Shown: positions 33,165 through 45,166, counted from the first letter of the stretch. The stretch is DNA of 64,000 nt from Hyposmocoma kahamanoa (GCF_003589595.1 NW_020653337.1:927898-991897), one strand, 5' to 3'. Notes: a model not told the origin generated them from the letters alone. Program-made: numbers and translations.

Positions 33165-33440
33165 TGGGTTTGGGGTTTTTTTCACAAACGTAATTAAGGC
33201 CATTTGAAAAATGTAATATCGTATAGTACACGTGAACACAAGTACTTATTGAATACAGCGCTTATCTCGTAAAATTTCGAGGGAAGTTTGTGTTTTTTTT
33301 TTCTGTCGTGAAATCTTTAAGAATCATATTTTCACACCGTGTATATCCTGAATTTTACTATATATTTTTTTCCAACGTGATCGATTCAACACTTTCAGTG
33401 TTGTGCGGAATCAACCAAAGCCATTTGAGGTTGTAAAAGT
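33165..33440 (+). repeat. Repeat family L
   Basis: GGCCATTTGAAAAATGTAAT, GAATACAGCGCTTATCTCGT, AAAATTTCGAGGGAAGT, TATATCCTGAATTTTACTAT and GGAATCAACCAAAGCCATTT blocks in order. Confidence 0.65.
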
Positions 33441-35114
33441 GTAACGTAACGACTTTTATATCCAGTTTTTAGGTTTTCGCGATAGCTATATATTGGAAAT
33501 GAAACTATGTTTCCGAATCTAAATCTCGTATATCCATTTTTTTCAAACCAACTAATTTTTAGATTCTCTACAAGTTCCGCAACTAACACCTATACATGTG
33601 TTCATTGACGAATAAGTCGATACCTCCACAATGCACGCTACGCCAACTTAATTTTTCGACCTGTTCGGTTTTTATTTTTTGTTTCTTTTTTTCACAAAAT
33701 AGTTTTTGGTTTTTGTTTTTCGAATTTCGATTTTTGTTTCTTTATTTTTTCTTCACAAAATTATCAAGACCATAACATTAGTAAATAAATGTAGCTGTTT
33801 ACAAAAATAACAAAAAATAAAGCTGGCGTCGTGTTCATTGGAAATCTGTTGAAATTTCTTGAATAAGCTGCTTGGTTTCTCGGCATTGCGTTACGAGTAG
33901 AGATTTTGAACTTAACTAAAATTTATTAAGTTTTGTTCTAAGCAGGTAGTTAATTTTTTTTTTTTTTTTGGTAGACTTACTTTTAGGGTTAATTAGTTAG
34001 GGAGCAACCACATTCATCGACTCTATTGTATTTCGTTTATCCCCGTTGTAATTTAAATTATTATTTATAGACGCATAAAAATAAGAAAATAATACGTTTA
34101 TTTTACTTGCACAAATGACACCACACAAGAAAAAAGAAATAAAACAGAAAAAAGAAAAAATACAATGTACAAAAACATTCACAAGTAAGACACAAATAAA
34201 TATATACAAAACAAAACAAAAACTAAATTAAATTGAAACATATTATTTACATAAACTTATGAACTACGTTTTGTTTGTGGTTTTTGAACCTCAAAGTGTG
34301 TGTTATATTTATATCGTGATTGAACCACTGGACTTTGGTTTTGTAAAGTATACGTAAGAAGTACAGTTCAATTTATTGGTTTTATTTAAAATACACATTC
34401 AAAATACAAGTAAATTATTTTCAAGTAGAGTAGTATATATGTAGGTCGGATTGGGAGTCGTGTCGATATGAAACACGCGTGCCGAGTGTGATTAGAACCT
34501 TAGCGTCCAAAAAGATTGTGGGCGGAGCCACAACCCTTCTCTTGTTAATTGATTAAGTAATTGAAAGGTAACAGAACGAGTTTCATCTCCTTTTAACCAA
34601 TGTGATTCCACAAATAAGATTATAAATTTATTCACTGCTGTTATTCATACATTCGTTATGCTATTTCCGAGATTTATTATTATTACAGATGAGCCCAGTT
34701 CTGATCGGTATCACTTTCCAGTATCACGTTTCGAGAGTCATTAATCCTTATTTAAATGGCGTTATGTGACAACGAGCGCCTACGCGCCATCGCTGTACTA
34801 TTTGTTAAACCGGTACATTTACGGTAACATAGTCATAGGTCAGCAGCAGTTCGCCATAAAAGGCGCTGATGCCTCCGAGGAAATGCCTCTTCTTCTGCAG
34901 CTTACTGGGCCACAATCCGATGGCTCAATACTGCCGTCCACTACCTAACACGTGGCTAAGCGACAAGAAGACAAGTGCACAGCTAAAATATCATTAAACA
35001 ACTTCAATATTCTAAAACTGGGTCGGAATTAAGGCTGGATGAAGTACTCCAAAACTCAGGGTACTCCAAAACACTTTTAAAAATTTTAAGAATTAGTTAA
35101 GTTTTTATGCTTAA
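33441..35114. other. Non-coding stretch with a family Q fragment
   Basis: 33480-33590 matches family Q. T- and A-rich tracts at 33660-33770 and 34140-34220. Bases 34930-35010 (CTGCCGTCCACTA, AGCTAAAATATCATTAAACA) resemble 62885-63050, an old unnamed repeat. The 34766-34948 frame starts at GTG and is not called. Confidence 0.4.
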
Positions 35115-35385
35115 ATAGGATAATTATTAATACAAAAAAAGCGAACATTAAGAAAAAGTTCTTTCGATCCGGCTGGGTTCGAACCAGAGACGTCCAGCAA
35201 ATCGTCTCAGACGCTATTCCAACTAAGCCACGGAATGAACTAGCAGACCTTACGAAATTCATATGTGCTTGGTTTTTAACGATTTTTTTTTTTGCCGCAG
35301 CGCCACCAGTGTTCTTTAAGTGATCGATCTTAGTATCAATAATTATAACAAATTAGTGGAGCAATTCACAAAAATAATTGAATAT
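35115..35385 (-). repeat. Family C tRNA-like module with diverged inverted arms
   Basis: The left TAATTATTAATACAAAAAAA and right ATCTTAGTATCAATAATTAT are inverted counterparts. On the minus strand an A box TGGCTTAGTTGG and a B box GGTTCGAACCC are both intact. Confidence 0.6.
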
Positions 35386-35479
35386 TATGGTGGTCAAACA
35401 TCGTTAACATTGAATAAACATAAAAAATTACAATATTAAAACGACGTCTCTGTCAGCTGCTGGTAGCTGTAATGGTGAC

Positions 35480-35733
35480 AAACATCTATTTGCCAAGTTT
35501 TAATGCAATCGGTTACCGGAAAGGGCGCGACACTGAATTCATCCCCTAGTTTGCCACCCTTAGAGGTAGAATATTTTCGTCAAACTTAAATGTGACCAAG
35601 GAAAAAAGTCATTAAAATCGGTTCACAAATGCCGTAATACAGTTACCGCGTAATACATATACAAAAAAAAACAAAGAATATACTCTCGAATTGAGAACCT
35701 CATCCTGTTTTTGAAGTCGGTTAAAAAGTCAAA
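35480..35733 (+). mobile_element. Element family D, 5' truncated
   Basis: ATCTATTTGCCAAGTTTTAA through TGTTTTTGAAGTCGGTTAAA. The ACCGACCTC start is missing. Confidence 0.65.
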
Positions 35734-36177
35734 ATGTGGCCACAGATTTGAACCGTTTCAGACGTTGACATCTCGATTAAGAACAAACCGAGCTACGAAA
35801 GTCCTTTGACAATAAGAAAAAATAATTAGAAATAGGAAATATCATCTAGAACGAAGCACTCTACACATAAGGCCCAGGGGGCTGGCAAGGTGTCCGCTTT
35901 GTAAACTCATTCTTCAATGGAAATGGCCATCAGCCTCTGGCAAAGGAAGACTTCAACGAAGCTGCAGTGTAGAACTTTAAACACGTCGCGTAAAAATGTG
36001 TATTCTTTGTCATCTCAAAATCAAACCACATTTTGAAGAAATGACAACTTTACATTGTAGTACTTATTTATTACCTGAAGGTCTAATCATCTTCCAAAAA
36101 AGAATCTTATTTCAATGTAAGCTTATAATAATATTATTCATATTCGTACCATAACAAACCTGTCAACCAAGTAATGT
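35734..36177. other. Non-coding stretch
   Basis: No gene or repeat recognised. Confidence 0.4.
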
Positions 36178-36430
36178 TTTTTATTACGATGAACAAGTCC
36201 TGTAGCCGATGGTAAGCAACACGCGTGTCTACGCCATTGGTGATAACCTCAGATCATACAAATAATAAAAACCTTGTTTATATGATCTGAGGTGACAACC
36301 GACCCATGTGCCTCTAATTTCATCATCACCCTTACCCTTCAAAAGAGATTATTGCATTACATTACTGCTTGGCAGCAGAAATTGGTAAGGTGGCAATACT
36401 TCCCTGGGCGCACTCTTTCACAAGGAGCTT
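36178..36430 (-). mobile_element. Repeat family B with internal hairpin insertion
   Basis: TTTTTTATTACGATGAACAA to TTTCACAAGGAGCTT. In the middle the CTCAGATC segment is present twice in inverted orientation (ACCTCAGATCATA..TATGATCTGAGGT, 36246-36293). Confidence 0.7.
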
Positions 36431-36612
36431 TAGGGTCGTATTCCAGAACTCTACTCAATGCTCAAGTCAGGATTTGAGCAGACTTGAGTATGATTTCAAG
36501 CACTGGAAATACGACCCTAAAGGCAGGGACTTGAGTATGATTTCGAGTGCTTTAAACCGTATGGTTCAAATCCTGACTTGAGCATTGAGAAGAGTTCTAG
36601 AATACGACCCTA
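36431..36612 (+). mobile_element. Family F fold-back MITE, copy 1
   Basis: Inverted ends of about 38 bp: TAGGGTCGTATTCCAGAACT..CTCAATGCTCAAGTC against ..AGTTCTAGAATACGACCCTA. A central CACTGGAAATACGACCCTAA repeats the terminal motif. Inserted at the 5' end of the preceding family B copy. Confidence 0.75.
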
Positions 36613-37364
36613 ACTGTTAATTATAATATTTATTAATCTATTGGATTGGGTTGATAATATTATATTATTAGAAAAGAGGAGGCTTCTTACAAGAGCATTA
36701 TACAACGCAATAATAGCTTTGTACACCCGTGAACTAATAACGTACCATTATTACTATTCTCTTCATCGCATAACCTAGTAGAATGATATGGTATAACCCC
36801 TAGTTGAAACTAGTATCATCCGATCACATAGACAGGTGGGAGTGCCGTTACATCCCACTCTAATGGGAGAAACAATCGTTTCCTGCGCCCGCGCTGCAAA
36901 TTATGCCGCATTTGTACGCGTTTCAGTGTAGGCGTGGAAACGTGATGGACATTGATAGGGACATTTAATGACGGGCAAACAAAACGGCCGCCAACGTGGC
37001 AGATTAGGGCCTCCATCCTCTTGCTTGTATTCCTCTCAAAAGAGGACAGGTCTCTCGTATCTTGCTTGATACATGAACAATATTTTGATTTACCGTGGAA
37101 TGACACCTTTAATGGTTCAGCGAGTGTCTGTGTCCTACATAAGACTTTTCTAAATCCGGTCTGGTATTTGGGGCAGGTAAAGATATAAGCTGCAGTTTGT
37201 CCATTTATATTACAGCTTGCAATCGCCAAGCATACCAGTTAAGACATACTATTCATTGTTTTTTGGATCCGGTCTATCACCTATTCAATGTTGTACGCCG
37301 AAAATGTCATGGTTACGTCACAAACAAAAGCTTTTCTAAAATTTACCTATTAGAGCGTTCGTAC
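36613..37364. other. Non-coding stretch with antisense open frames
   Basis: A 137-codon minus frame (36816-37229, non-ATG start) overlaps a 78-codon plus frame (36952-37188). Neither shows a known motif, and the shared openness suggests an old repeat or chance. Confidence 0.3.
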
Positions 37365-37535
37365 ACTACGTCCAATTCGTACTAGTACCGAATCCGAGAA
37401 ATGACAGTTCGAAATGTCACAGGAATCATTCTATATATTCGTATTTTCACGGATTGGAATCGGACTTAGTGCACAAGCGACACCCGAAGGGGGTCTGAGT
37501 TTTCTAGATTTGTAGTCTCGGATACGGGGGTCTAT
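37365..37535 (+). mobile_element. Family G inverted-repeat element, copy 2
   Basis: CCGAATCCGAGAAATGACAG, TCGAAATGTCACAGG, CAAGCGACACCCGAAG and TAGTCTCGGATACGG align with 12371-12568. Confidence 0.5.
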
Positions 37536-37548
37536 ACTCGACCAAATT

Positions 37549-37718
37549 AAGGGTCATATTCCAGAACTATACTCATTGCTCAAGTCAGGATCAGAGTATG
37601 ATTTCAAGCATTGGAAATACGACCCTAATGGCAGGGACTTGAGAATGATTTCAAGTGCTTTAAATCATACTCAAATCCTAACTTGAGCATTAAGTAGAGT
37701 TCTAGAATACGATCCAAT
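37549..37718 (+). mobile_element. Family F fold-back MITE, copy 2
   Basis: AAGGGTCATATTCCAGAACT to TTCTAGAATACGATCC with the same central GGAAATACGACCCTAATGGC motif as copy 1; more diverged. Confidence 0.75.
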
Positions 37719-37721
37719 AAG

Positions 37722-37880
37722 ACGCATGATGCGAGTGAAGCTTCATACTTGACGTTGTCTGTTAATTTGGTCGAATATTACTTATTTGACAGTTATTTTT
37801 TCGGACAGACGTCAGACGGAGAACGAGAGTAGATCCCACGGAACGAATACGAATCGGATGCAGCGCGCTTGGTCTGTGAC
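37722..37880 (+). mobile_element. Family H fragment
   Basis: GAAGCTTCATACTTG, TGGTCGAATATTACTTATTT, CGGACAG and GAGAGTAGATCCC align with the minus strand of the fold-back element at 59260-59490. Confidence 0.55.
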
Positions 37881-38081
37881 TGAACCGTATACAGCGTGTT
37901 TCGTTTTTTAACTGGTACGGTATGGGGAAATCCGAAACAATTGAGGATGCAGGGAAAATGTAATAAGAACCATTCGTTTTTTTGTGAAAAAATCCTTTTA
38001 ACACAGTAAATTTTTTGGTGAAGCGTGAATTATTCATAAAAATTAATATAATTTACTCTACATGTTTAATGCTGATTGACT

Positions 38082-38250
38082 TAGGGTCGTATTCTAGAAC
38101 TCTACCAATGCTCAAGTTAGAACTTGAGTATGATTAAAAGCACTAGAAATCATACTCAAGTCGTTGCCATTAGGGTCGTATTTCCAGTGCTTGTGTTTCC
38201 AGTGCAATCCCGACTTGAGCATTGAGTAGAGTTCTAGAATACGACCCTTA
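38082..38250 (-). mobile_element. Family F fold-back MITE, copy 3
   Basis: TAGGGTCGTATTCTAGAACT to AGTTCTAGAATACGACCC. The asymmetric centre (ATTAGGGTCGTATTTCCAGT) is reversed relative to copies 1 and 2, so it is in the opposite orientation. TTA flanks both ends of the GGGTCG..CGACCC core. Confidence 0.75.
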
Positions 38251-38532
38251 GTTTCTTCTAAGGATCATTTAGGAAGAAAAAATCGGGACAGCAGGAGTTA
38301 GTAAAATTTAACAAAACGCTCACCAAATTATTTTCCAAATGAGACCAAATTATTGAAAAGATCTATTGGTTTTTAAGACAGTTTGCCTGTGTCTGTTTCG
38401 ATATTTGCCATACTGTCCCATATAACAAAAACACAATGTAGGTGTATCATCTGCTTTATAAAGCATAAAACTCTGAGTAAAGATAACTTACATTATCATC
38501 GTTCACAGTCCAACTTCACCCACTTATTATAA

Positions 38533-38740
38533 CTGCCTCAGTGGCCGAACGGTTACCATGCCAGACTGCCACGTAAAGGTCCCGTGTTCGATTCACGGGC
38601 CGGGAGAAATATTTTTATGGCCTACATTTATTGCTATCGTGAGTTTGGGTGTAATTTGTGGTTTTTTATATGTGTGTCCATGGCACCCGCGACACAGGGT
38701 TTCGCTAGTGCGGGGCTATGTTGAGTGTGTGCGTTACCCA
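38533..38740 (+). mobile_element. SINE family A, near full length
   Basis: TGCCTCAGTGGCCGAACGG head, A box TGGCCGAACGG, near-consensus B box GTTCGATTCAC, complete body to GCGGGGCTATGTTGAGTGTG. The ATT tail is lost. Confidence 0.85.
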
Positions 38741-39264
38741 CTGCTAAGTATAGGGCCTTCCGTAGTAAACTACGCATAAATAATAAATAAGCATAAATGC
38801 TTCCACCACGATCTTGCAGTTCGATGCCGACTTTCTTGTTGTAAAATCGTTTTTATCAAAATTGTGGGTGGAGATATCCACTAGTGTTGTAGGGCATGAT
38901 ATGACGTTGTCAATCATGAAAATTAACCACGTGTAATCTCGCTTGGCGTACCCGCAAATTAGGGATCCGCCAACAGGCGTGAAGAGTTTTAATAAGCGCC
39001 AAGGGCCAAGTCATCGGACCCCATGAACTATGTTGATGGGAATGCAGACAACATTAAACACTCGCTTTATAGTTTCTCTTCAGTTTCGACGTCAAGACGC
39101 GAGGGCTAAAAGGACGTGTTGATATTTTTACTTCTCCGTAATTTGCTATTCAAAACGATAGAAAACTAAAAGTTAATGTGGAGTCCTGTGTGCAGCAGCG
39201 GGACGTAATTAGGTATAATGGGTTGACGATAATGATGCTAAAATATTAATCAGTAAGAAGTTTA
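38741..39264. other. Non-coding stretch
   Basis: No gene or repeat recognised. CpG-bearing around 38930-39110. Confidence 0.4.
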
Positions 39265-39560
39265 TTATAATTATTAATACAAAGATCGAACACTCAGAAA
39301 AAATCCTTCCATCCGGATTCGATCCGACGTCTTCTAGCAAACCGTGTCAGACGCTATGCCAACTAAGCCACGCAACAAACCAGCGGACCTCACGAATTTT
39401 TCTATGAGCTTGTTTGTCGGATCTTCGTATTTAGTTTTCACCGACTTTTTACCCGTAACGCCATCTTTGAGAAATCCATGAAAGTATTTCGTCTTAATAA
39501 ATCGTTCATATAAAGAAGTATATTCGCAGGAAAATATTATTAAAGTTAGGTAGATACAGC
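39265..39560 (-). repeat. Family C tRNA-like module plus body
   Basis: Left arm AATTATTAATACAAAGATCG. On the minus strand an A box TGGCTTAGTTGG and a B box GGATCGAATCC (one change), then body AACGCCATC.. and CACCGACTTTTTACCCG equivalents. No right arm. Confidence 0.65.
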
Positions 39561-39929
39561 CCAACTTTCAATTGAAGGCCTCATGCAAACATGCGTGAAA
39601 CCCTGTAACGGTTTTGGCCCTGGGCAGTGGGCAGAACCCGTGACCCCACGGCCGCGAGGCCCTTTGCTTGTCGGAACCGATTGTTTCCACTTTGCTCATT
39701 ATGGAGAATTAATTCAGAAATGGGTTTGTTAAAATGCCTTAATGATTGGGTGCTTACGTGAATTGCAGCTTCGGTAAATGCTTAATTGAAGGTTTTGTGT
39801 AGCAAAAGAGACAGCATTATTATTATTCCATAAATGTACATATTTATATCTACTTATGTATGTGTAATAATTTAAAGCCATTGTTTTAAGAATTTTTACA
39901 TTTGCGAATAGTGTTTTTTATGATAGCTA
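39561..39929. other. Non-coding stretch
   Basis: GC-richer patch at 39590-39690 unassigned. Confidence 0.35.
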
Positions 39930-39975
39930 CCAAGTGTCGGAATGACAAGTCGTGCGCCTGTCGGTAAGCGACACA
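39930..39975 (-). mobile_element. Repeat family B, 3'-end fragment
   Basis: CAAGTGTCGGAATGACAAGT, CGTGCGCCTG and GGTAAGCGACAC only. Confidence 0.65.
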
Positions 39976-40253
39976 AAGTCAAAGGTCATCATTTATTCTA
40001 TAAGTCAAATAAATTTACACTTGAAAACGTCGTTCTTTAAGCTACTGCTCGTTCACTGTGTGTCCCTAAGAAGAACGAGCAGAAACTCTAGAGATTGTTC
40101 TTTTCAAATAAACTTAAATGCTATGGAATACACTTTGAATCAAATTTGTGTGGATTCTGGAGTCATGTCGTCTTTCCATACATCTTTGTCTAACACGTAG
40201 TCTTCAATTTTGTATTATGACTTGTCAATTAAAATACTTTCTATTTGAAAAGT

Positions 40254-40462
40254 CATAACTCCGTGGCCGAAAAGTTATTACGCTGGACTGCCACGCCGAG
40301 GTCCCAGGTTCGATTCCCGGGCCGCCAGAAATATTTGTATGGCCTACATTTATTTCTCTCGTGAGTTTGGATGTAATTTGTGGTTTTCTATATGTGGGTC
40401 CATGGAACCCGCGATACAGGGTTTCCCTAGAGCGGGGCTCTGAGTGTGAGTGTTATTATTAT
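40254..40462 (+). mobile_element. SINE family A, near full length
   Basis: CTCCGTGGCCGAAAAGTT head, perfect B box GGTTCGATTCC, full body, tail GTGTTATTATTATTG. Confidence 0.85.
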
Positions 40463-40707
40463 TGTTTTAATGTGAGTTTTAAACTTCGGAAATTATAATC
40501 TTCATATGTGCTCCGGAATCTATTTATAAAAACGTGACAGTTCACCATAATAGAATCGTTTACCTTAGTTAAACGAAATCGTGGTACCATGAGTTTGGAC
40601 TTAGCTCTAAGGTTAATATTATGGGTATTTTCTTTTGTATGGGCATACGAAATATATGAGTAAATGCACAGTCAGTTATGATACCAGTCTTCTTAAACTT
40701 TTCTCTG

Positions 40708-41065
40708 CACGCCTGTCCATAACCGTTATTTAAATCACAAATCACAAAGATCTGAAGGGCACCGCCACTGCGCCTGTCACTCTGAGACATAAGTTGACAA
40801 GTTCCACGTGCCTGTAATTTCACTAGCACCTTTACCTTTCAAAGCCGAAACGCAGTAATGTTCATAATACTGCTTGGCGGCAGAAATCGACAAGTAGTGG
40901 GTGACAGGCGTAGTTACAGCGTCCCCCAGATCTTTGCGATTTGAAATAGCACTGCAACTGCTATAGACAGACATGTCGCTTAACCCCAGGCGCACAACTT
41001 GTTCATTCTGTCACTGGGTATCATAAAAAGAAAAGATGACAGTACTTCCCTGGACGAACTCTCAC
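40708..41065 (-). mobile_element. Repeat family B host copy, interrupted
   Basis: CACGCCTGTCCATAACC to GGCGGCAGAAATCGACAAG (40895), then resumes GATGACAGTACTTCCCTGGA and ACGAACTCTCACAAG (41035-41065). The interruption is another family B copy. Confidence 0.7.
40896..41034 (+). mobile_element. Repeat family B nested in family B
   Basis: GGGTGACAGGCGTAGTTACA to TGTCACTGGGTATCATAAAA then AGAAAAG. 5' truncated with an A-rich 3' end and in opposite orientation to the host copy. Confidence 0.65.
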
Positions 41066-41439
41066 AAGTCAATAACTCAAAGGTCAATAACTAATTCAAC
41101 GGTCGCAGGTAAATGTCTAACAGTAAACATTTACACAAATAACAAATGTTAATTACATCCATGACGTTTAATCGCTGTAACTTTCACAAGTTATGAAATA
41201 AACGACGTCTCCGTAAATCATTGCCAAATCCCTAAAACGACGAATAAAGTTTATAAAGCAGTAATGTAAATGGAACCGGTGTAAACAAACAAGGCACAGC
41301 TGTCGACGTTTTAGAATTTACACAGTGTTGCACAGACCGGGTAATTAGGTCGATTTTGTACCCTGTTTCACTGTGAGAACGTAAATGGGAATCGTATTGA
41401 GTGTATCTCGCGGTTCAGGGTTGAACAAAACTGTCTAAT
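41066..41439. other. Non-coding stretch
   Basis: No gene or repeat recognised. Confidence 0.4.
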
Positions 41440-41758
41440 ATAATTATACCATAACAAATGAAAAGTTTGTGGAATCTATTTGCCAAGTTTTATTGAAAAC
41501 AGTTAACGGAAAGTGGTTGAAATCCAAACCCTCCATCCAACAAACCTGATTCATCCCTTAATTTGCTACCCTTACATGTATATGTACACATATTCATGTT
41601 CTTCAAATTTAAATGGGACCTCTTTCCAACAAAAAAATAATCATCAAAATCAGTTCACAAATGTGTAATTGTAATTGTAATGAGTAATTGTGTAACATAC
41701 ACACACAAAAAAATACATTCCAATTGAGAACCTCTTCTTGTTTTGAAGTCGGTTAAAA
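41440..41758 (+). mobile_element. Element family D, diverged
   Basis: ATCTATTTGCCAAGTTTTAT to TTGTTTTGAAGTCGGTTAAA. Contains a short internal duplication (ATCCAAACCCTCCATCCAAC region) and a GTAATTGTAATTGTAATGAG expansion. Confidence 0.6.
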
Positions 41759-42278
41759 CAATGGAAGTAAATTAATGTGCTACTCCGCGAATCCGGTGGG
41801 GGTTAAATCATGCAAAATAGCTATTCTCGTGTTGAAATTTTTCTCATACAGTTACTTTATTTTTGTAAAAATCAAATAAAAAAGAATATCAATCAGGACT
41901 TCCGCAAATCTATTAATTACTTAAATACGACAATTTTTGTATCCAAACAAACAGACCATTAAATAAACTCTAACATTGTTAAACGTTGTAACCCTTACTA
42001 GAGATTGAAATCTATACTAGGCTAACAGACCTGTATAACAGCTCACCAGCAATAAAAAGTGTATATAGATTTTAATAAGCACAAACTATTTCAATCCTGC
42101 TGCATTTCCGCGTCCCGGAAAATAATATCAGGTGTCGAAAATCCCGGGAAAACGAGACTATTTCAAAAATAGGTTTTCATATTTATAGGCTAGGCATTTA
42201 GACAGTTAAAACATGATATCTTAATTGCGTCCTTTATTAATTCAAATTATAAAATAAAAAAATATTTATGAAAGTTAT
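41759..42278. other. AT-rich non-coding stretch
   Basis: No gene or repeat recognised. Confidence 0.4.
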
Positions 42279-42552
42279 TAACCGACTTTACATAAAAGGA
42301 GAAGGTTCTGAATTCGACTGTATTTTTTTTTTGTATGTATGTTACGCGATAACTCCGAGAGTATCATAGTATTGGTCCCATTTAAATTTGAAAAAAATAT
42401 TCGATCTCTACGGGTGGTAAACTAGGTGATCAATCCGGTTTCACGCACTTTCCGGTAACCGATTTCAATAAAACATGGCAAATAGATGTAATTTCACGAA
42501 ACGGTAAGGTCGGTTTTTGTAGTACTCTTTACCGAGATAATTTTTTCATTGT
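42279..42552 (-). mobile_element. Element family D, inverted, near full length
   Basis: TTAACCGACTTTACATAAAA to AAGGTCGGTTTTTGTAGTAC, CTCTTTACCGAGATAAT. Confidence 0.7.
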
Positions 42553-42784
42553 TACGTAAGAAGAAAAGACCGTTTGAAGGTACAGATAGTGATTTTATTA
42601 CTTTATTACAATCGTTCTTCAATCTCCATGCATTATACTAAGCTCCACTGTACAGTGTTGCCACATCCATGTAACCACAATGAAAAAATACTGTATATTT
42701 TTAACACTTTTTAATTTAGTGACTTTAAGCTCGAAAGTCTCAATATTGTCGAAACTGAAAACCTTAGTCTTGAGTCTCGGAAAT

Positions 42785-42990
42785 ACCAAAAAATTAGGAA
42801 ATGTTAAAACGTTGTAATGATGAAACTATTTGTCCGGATTTAAATCGCGTATATTTGTTTTTTTCAAACAAACCAACGTTTTGGGCACTTTACAAGTCCC
42901 ATCACGCGACTTAAATCCGGAAAAATGGTTTCATTTCCTATGTGTAACAATCGCGAAAATCTAAGAACTCGATATGCCAAAAAATTGTCG
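42785..42990 (+). repeat. Repeat family Q with an internal palindrome
   Basis: Aligns with 16855 and 33480. TGTCCGGATTTAAATCGCG (about 42831) is mirrored by CGCGACTTAAATCCGGAAAA (about 42904). Confidence 0.5.
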
Positions 42991-44013
42991 AGATTCGAAA
43001 TTTTCGAAATCAATATTCCCGGAATGAAAGCCCTAGCACGAACGTAAGCAAAATAAAAAATTCCTAATATCACAATTTATAACTACACACACAATTACCG
43101 TATTACTTGAATAAATATCAACATAACCTAACAGCCCACGCGGCTTGATATTTGCCATATCTATCACTAGTATATTGTAAAATTGCCAGCATTGAATCAT
43201 CACTATCCAATACAGCCTGGTAGTCTCTTCTGAGAGAAAACCCACGCCCAGTTGTAGGATATATATGCCTTATTATAGTAAAATTACGATAGAGTTACAC
43301 CACAACGATGCCTGCACTGGAACTTTGTTTGTATCAGACTAATTGGGAATTTCTAGAAGGCTGTAAAAACCATGCGTTATAAATAAAACCAATATACAGC
43401 CGGTATTGCATTTGTACCAATATGAAAATTAACAATAACATTATGCGATCAGCAAGGCACTAGCCCTCGCTTGTAAGGCCGTGTCAACAGCTAAATCTCT
43501 TTCGTTGCGCGCACGCAGGCTAAACCAGGCTTACCCTACTTTCCTGCTACAACCGACGGCTTAACGTGTGGTCAAAGATCTCGTGTTTACATTTATTTAG
43601 ATCAATTTGCGATATTTTGCTTATAAATCTACTTAGGTTAACGATGTGGTCGAGATTTAGACATCATGTCATATTATACATGATGAGCGATATTGTAAAC
43701 ATATAGTTATTTTATATGTTCAATTTTAGTTACTAGAACTTAAATCAATTTAAAAACAGAAAGAACAGAAACTACACTTTAGAAAATGTTGTTTAATAAC
43801 AAAACGTTGCTAGGTAAACAATGATGGCAGGTGTAAAGAACATTCTTTGTCAATGTTCATTATTTAGGCTGGCTCTGCCCACAGCCTGCTTGCATAATTG
43901 GAATTTAAATAGGTAAGTAAGTAATTTGGTATTTATGTAGAAGTAAATAGTTACCTAGTCAATTATTACTAAATTTGCAAAGTATCTACGTATGATTTAT
44001 GAGTAAAGTAATT
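42991..44013. other. Non-coding stretch
   Basis: No gene or repeat recognised. Confidence 0.4.
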
Positions 44014-44304
44014 AACATTTCCATTGACTTACAATTATATGGACGTCGGGTCCGCGCTAAAAAGTGTCCGTACTTACAGGGCGTTAAAATCGTATACAGA
44101 GCGTCATTCATGCTCTAGTCTTCGTTTGTTCGACTGACAGCGAAGCAAGCAAAATTAGACAGTACTGCGATGACATTATAATTTAAAAGCTTTTTCATAT
44201 TCCTTTACATGTCACTACGTTTAAATAGGTTGACTTGGGACATTTTTTTCGTGGTTTTTGTATTAGACCCGTCGTCCATTTATTTGTAAGTCAATGAACA
44301 TTTC
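44014..44304. mobile_element. Family K hAT-type MITE with perfect 8-bp target duplication
   Basis: Element 44022-44296 (275 bp). Terminal CATTGACTTACAAnTAnATGG..CGGGTC repeats match at 28 of 31 bases. AACATTTC flanks both sides (44014-44021, 44297-44304). The 8-bp duplication and CA..TG termini fit hAT elements. No coding capacity. Confidence 0.85.
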
Positions 44305-44639
44305 TATACCAATTAATTCTCACTCCCACAAACAAAATTGTAAGATTTTATATTACTTTCTACTATTTTATAATACTCGTACTCAAATGTTTGCGATATC
44401 TCCTTACAATATTATAAGATTAGGGATAACACAGTTTTATATATAATAATTTTTATGTTGGTTTAAATGACTAGTGATTTGAAACTTCAATTAAACAAAT
44501 TTCATCCCACAAGATTAGTTTTATCAATAGCTTAATCGAATTTCAGGGAAAAATATTGAAACTGTGGTTACAGTAAAATAGTCCGAGGTGAAAACCTTGA
44601 AAATCATGTGTTTGTATGTTGGCATTTATTCTACATCGA
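44305..44639. other. AT-rich non-coding stretch
   Basis: No gene or repeat recognised. Confidence 0.4.
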
Positions 44640-45061
44640 ATTTGGCTATAGAGACCTTTTACGCAAGATTACGTTCCACCATTTCGGTTTCTTAACATCT
44701 ACCACCACCACCATCATCATCAACAATAATAGTCTGTCTAGTCCTATAATTTCTGTCATCCACCACGACTTTGTGCTGGGTTTATACATCTACGGCCTGC
44801 GATTTTTGAATATGTCGTCTACTCATCTCGCTGCAGAAGTTCCACGTTTCTACACACATAAACTTCACATCCTTTTCCGATCGAGGTAGACAGTAACCTT
44901 CCACTTGGTACGGTCCTGACACATATCTTTCACCTCATCAACCTGCAGCAATGCTGGTTGGTTAAGGGTATTCTTGACCTGGCTCTTCCTTAAGACGTCT
45001 TCAATTTGATCATAGTTCACCTTAGCCAGCTCTTACCAACTTGCTTCACTGATACCTGCCA
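44640..45061 (-). pseudogene. Repeat family M (LINE-like 3' coding relic), copy 2
   Basis: The minus strand reads VDEVKDMCQDRTKWKVTVYL with frame breaks, then a GTGGTGGTGGTAGATG tract and GTAATCTTGCGTAAAA, as at 12028-12362. Confidence 0.5.
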
Positions 45062-45166
45062 AAATTTAACTTCCCTATCAATAAATATGAAAACAATTTT
45101 AAGTTCTCATGTTCATAATGTTTAGTTAAACAATATTGAAGTCTTGTTACACCAACGACGTGCTTT

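Noticed and set aside
36816..37229. 137-codon minus-strand ORF
   Set aside because: No ATG at its start, antisense frame also open, no recognised motif, and it is surrounded by MITEs.
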